Assembly: GCA_049295655.1 (NCBI GenBank)
Contig: JBAQRB010000248.1
Span: forward strand, 1-15,288
Length of the DNA: 15,288 bases
Source of the DNA: CAJBIL01 sp049295655
GTDB taxonomy: Bacteria; Pseudomonadota; Gammaproteobacteria; Burkholderiales; Rhodocyclaceae
Reading direction: 5' to 3'
Made by a program: the position numbers and the translations under genes. Under the pieces are notes generated by a model that searched no databases, was not told where the DNA came from, and worked only from the letters and a program-made list of their open reading frames with translations. Below are positions 14,433 through 15,288 of this stretch, piece by piece (positions within the stretch are counted from its first letter, which is position 1; each line of letters begins with the position of its first letter).

Positions 14433-15288
14433 ATGAACGATCTGCCCCCCGTTGCCCGTCTGCCCATCCTGCTGCTCGGCATGCTCTCGCTGGTCGGCGG
14501 CGTGCTTGCCGGACTGGCGCGCCTTTCCTGGGACGTTCCCTCGTTTGCCGCTGCGGCGGCCGGCGGACACGGCGCACTGATGATCTCGGCCTTCTTCGGC
14601 ACGGTGATCAGCCTCGAACGCGCGGTCGCCATCGGCCGGCGCTGGGCTTATCTCGCACCCGCGACCGCCGGGGCAGGGGGCCTCGCCCTGCTCGGCGGCG
14701 CGCCGTTGCCAGTCGCCCAGACACTGGCGATTGCCGCCGCCTGCGTCATGGTCGCCGCCAGCGTCGCCGTGCTGCGCCGCCTCGTTGCGCCGTTTACGCT
14801 GGTGCTGGCGAGCGGTGCACTGTGCTGGCTGGTCGGCAACCTGGCCTGGCTGGGGTCGGGCGCGATCGGCGTCGCCATCCCGTGGTGGCTGGGTTTTCTT
14901 GTCCTGACCATCGCCGGCGAACGGCTCGAACTGAGCCGCTTCATTCCGACGCCGCGCGCCGCGACGCGCGTTTTCTTCGCCATCGTCGGCACGCTGCTGG
15001 CCGGCGCGACGCTCGATCTGCTCGGTCTGCGCAGCGGGCTACCGGTCTTTTCCGCCGCGCTGCTGGGCCTCGCGCTCTGGTTGCTGCGCTTTGACATCGC
15101 CTCGCGCAACGCCAAACGCGACGGCCTGCCGCGCTTTATCGCCGTCTGCCTGCTCACCGGCTACGTCTGGCTGGCCCTTTCGGGCCTGCTCGGCCTGGCC
15201 GGCGGCTTCGAGGCGGGCCACCCGCTGCGTGACAGCACGCTGCATGCGCTCGGCCTGGGCTTTGTCTTCTCGATGGTCTTCGGCCACG
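14433..15288 (+). CDS. Polytopic membrane protein, possibly NnrS-related (3' partial)
   Basis: The frame from ATG 14433 stays open for 285 codons to the window end. It is very hydrophobic, with about eight or nine membrane segments. Notable motifs are GGHGALMISAFFGTVISLERA (in two parts: GGHGALM at about 46-52, GTVISLERA at about 57-65) and, at the end, HALGLGFVFSMVFGH. Conserved membrane histidines of this kind recall NnrS-type haem/copper membrane proteins linked to NO tolerance, but I cannot confirm that family. AAGG (14417-14420) lies 12 bases upstream, which is a long spacing. It is probably cotranscribed with the DUF59 gene, which suggests an NO-stress role. The C-terminal end is outside the window. 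Confidence 0.75.
   Translation, partial: MNDLPPVARLPILLLGMLSLVGGVLAGLARLSWDVPSFAAAAAGGHGALMISAFFGTVISLERAVAIGRRWAYLAPATAGAGGLALLGGAPLPVAQTLAIAAACVMVAASVAVLRRLVAPFTLVLASGALCWLVGNLAWLGSGAIGVAIPWWLGFLVLTIAGERLELSRFIPTPRAATRVFFAIVGTLLAGATLDLLGLRSGLPVFSAALLGLALWLLRFDIASRNAKRDGLPRFIAVCLLTGYVWLALSGLLGLAGGFEAGHPLRDSTLHALGLGFVFSMVFGH

Noticed and set aside
14648..15157. Minus-strand frame of 169 codons opposite the membrane protein
   Set aside because: It is a Ser/Arg/Ala-rich low-complexity shadow. The plus frame has clear membrane segments.

Overview
The window looks like chromosomal DNA of a GC-rich betaproteobacterium. A Rhodocyclales-type denitrifier is my best guess, inferred from codon use and from the nitrite/nitric-oxide gene set; nothing in the sequence proves it. 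It divides into a housekeeping edge, a decayed accessory island, and a conserved-looking nitrogen-oxide region.

Region 1 (1-1643): a strong intrinsic terminator from an upstream gene, then a complete guaA (GMP synthase). The 3' end of guaA is a known insertion hotspot for genomic islands, and the sequence changes character immediately after its stop codon.

Region 2 (1644 to about 7950): an accessory island with clear decay. It holds two AT-rich inverted-repeat structures, a frameshifted gene for a protein with two tandem SH3/Tudor-like repeats, and an intact class II-type Fic AMPylator gene. Next come the first 48 codons of what looks like a SWIM/SNF2-type helicase, cut off exactly at the inverted repeat of a decayed IS3-family element (4412-5594). 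An intact hipBA toxin-antitoxin operon with two candidate operators follows, and then a frameshifted, truncated unknown gene. No integrase and no second copy of the guaA end are visible.

Region 3 (7874-9849): a minus-strand outer-membrane beta-barrel gene whose protein is an internal tandem duplication of about 163 residues, and a plus-strand YfcE-like metallophosphoesterase gene.

Region 4 (9878-12721, minus strand): a two-gene operon of a formate/nitrite-family channel followed by a membrane-anchored protein that joins a PP2C phosphatase to a Ser/Thr kinase. It is preceded by a textbook sigma-54 -24/-12 promoter and, about 110-145 bp upstream of that, two NtrC-like half-conserved sites spaced two helical turns apart. 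I read this as nitrogen-regulated nitrite uptake coupled to reversible protein phosphorylation. It is the most interesting system in the window.

Region 5 (12845-15288): a bacteriohemerythrin gene and an NsrR-type Fe-S repressor gene on the minus strand, divergent from a MIP18/DUF59 Fe-S assembly factor gene and a polytopic membrane protein gene that runs off the window. A 23-bp dyad sits just downstream of a candidate -10 between the divergent genes and could be the NsrR operator. Together regions 4 and 5 suggest nitrite import with nitric-oxide sensing and protection. No tRNA, rRNA or CRISPR array was seen.
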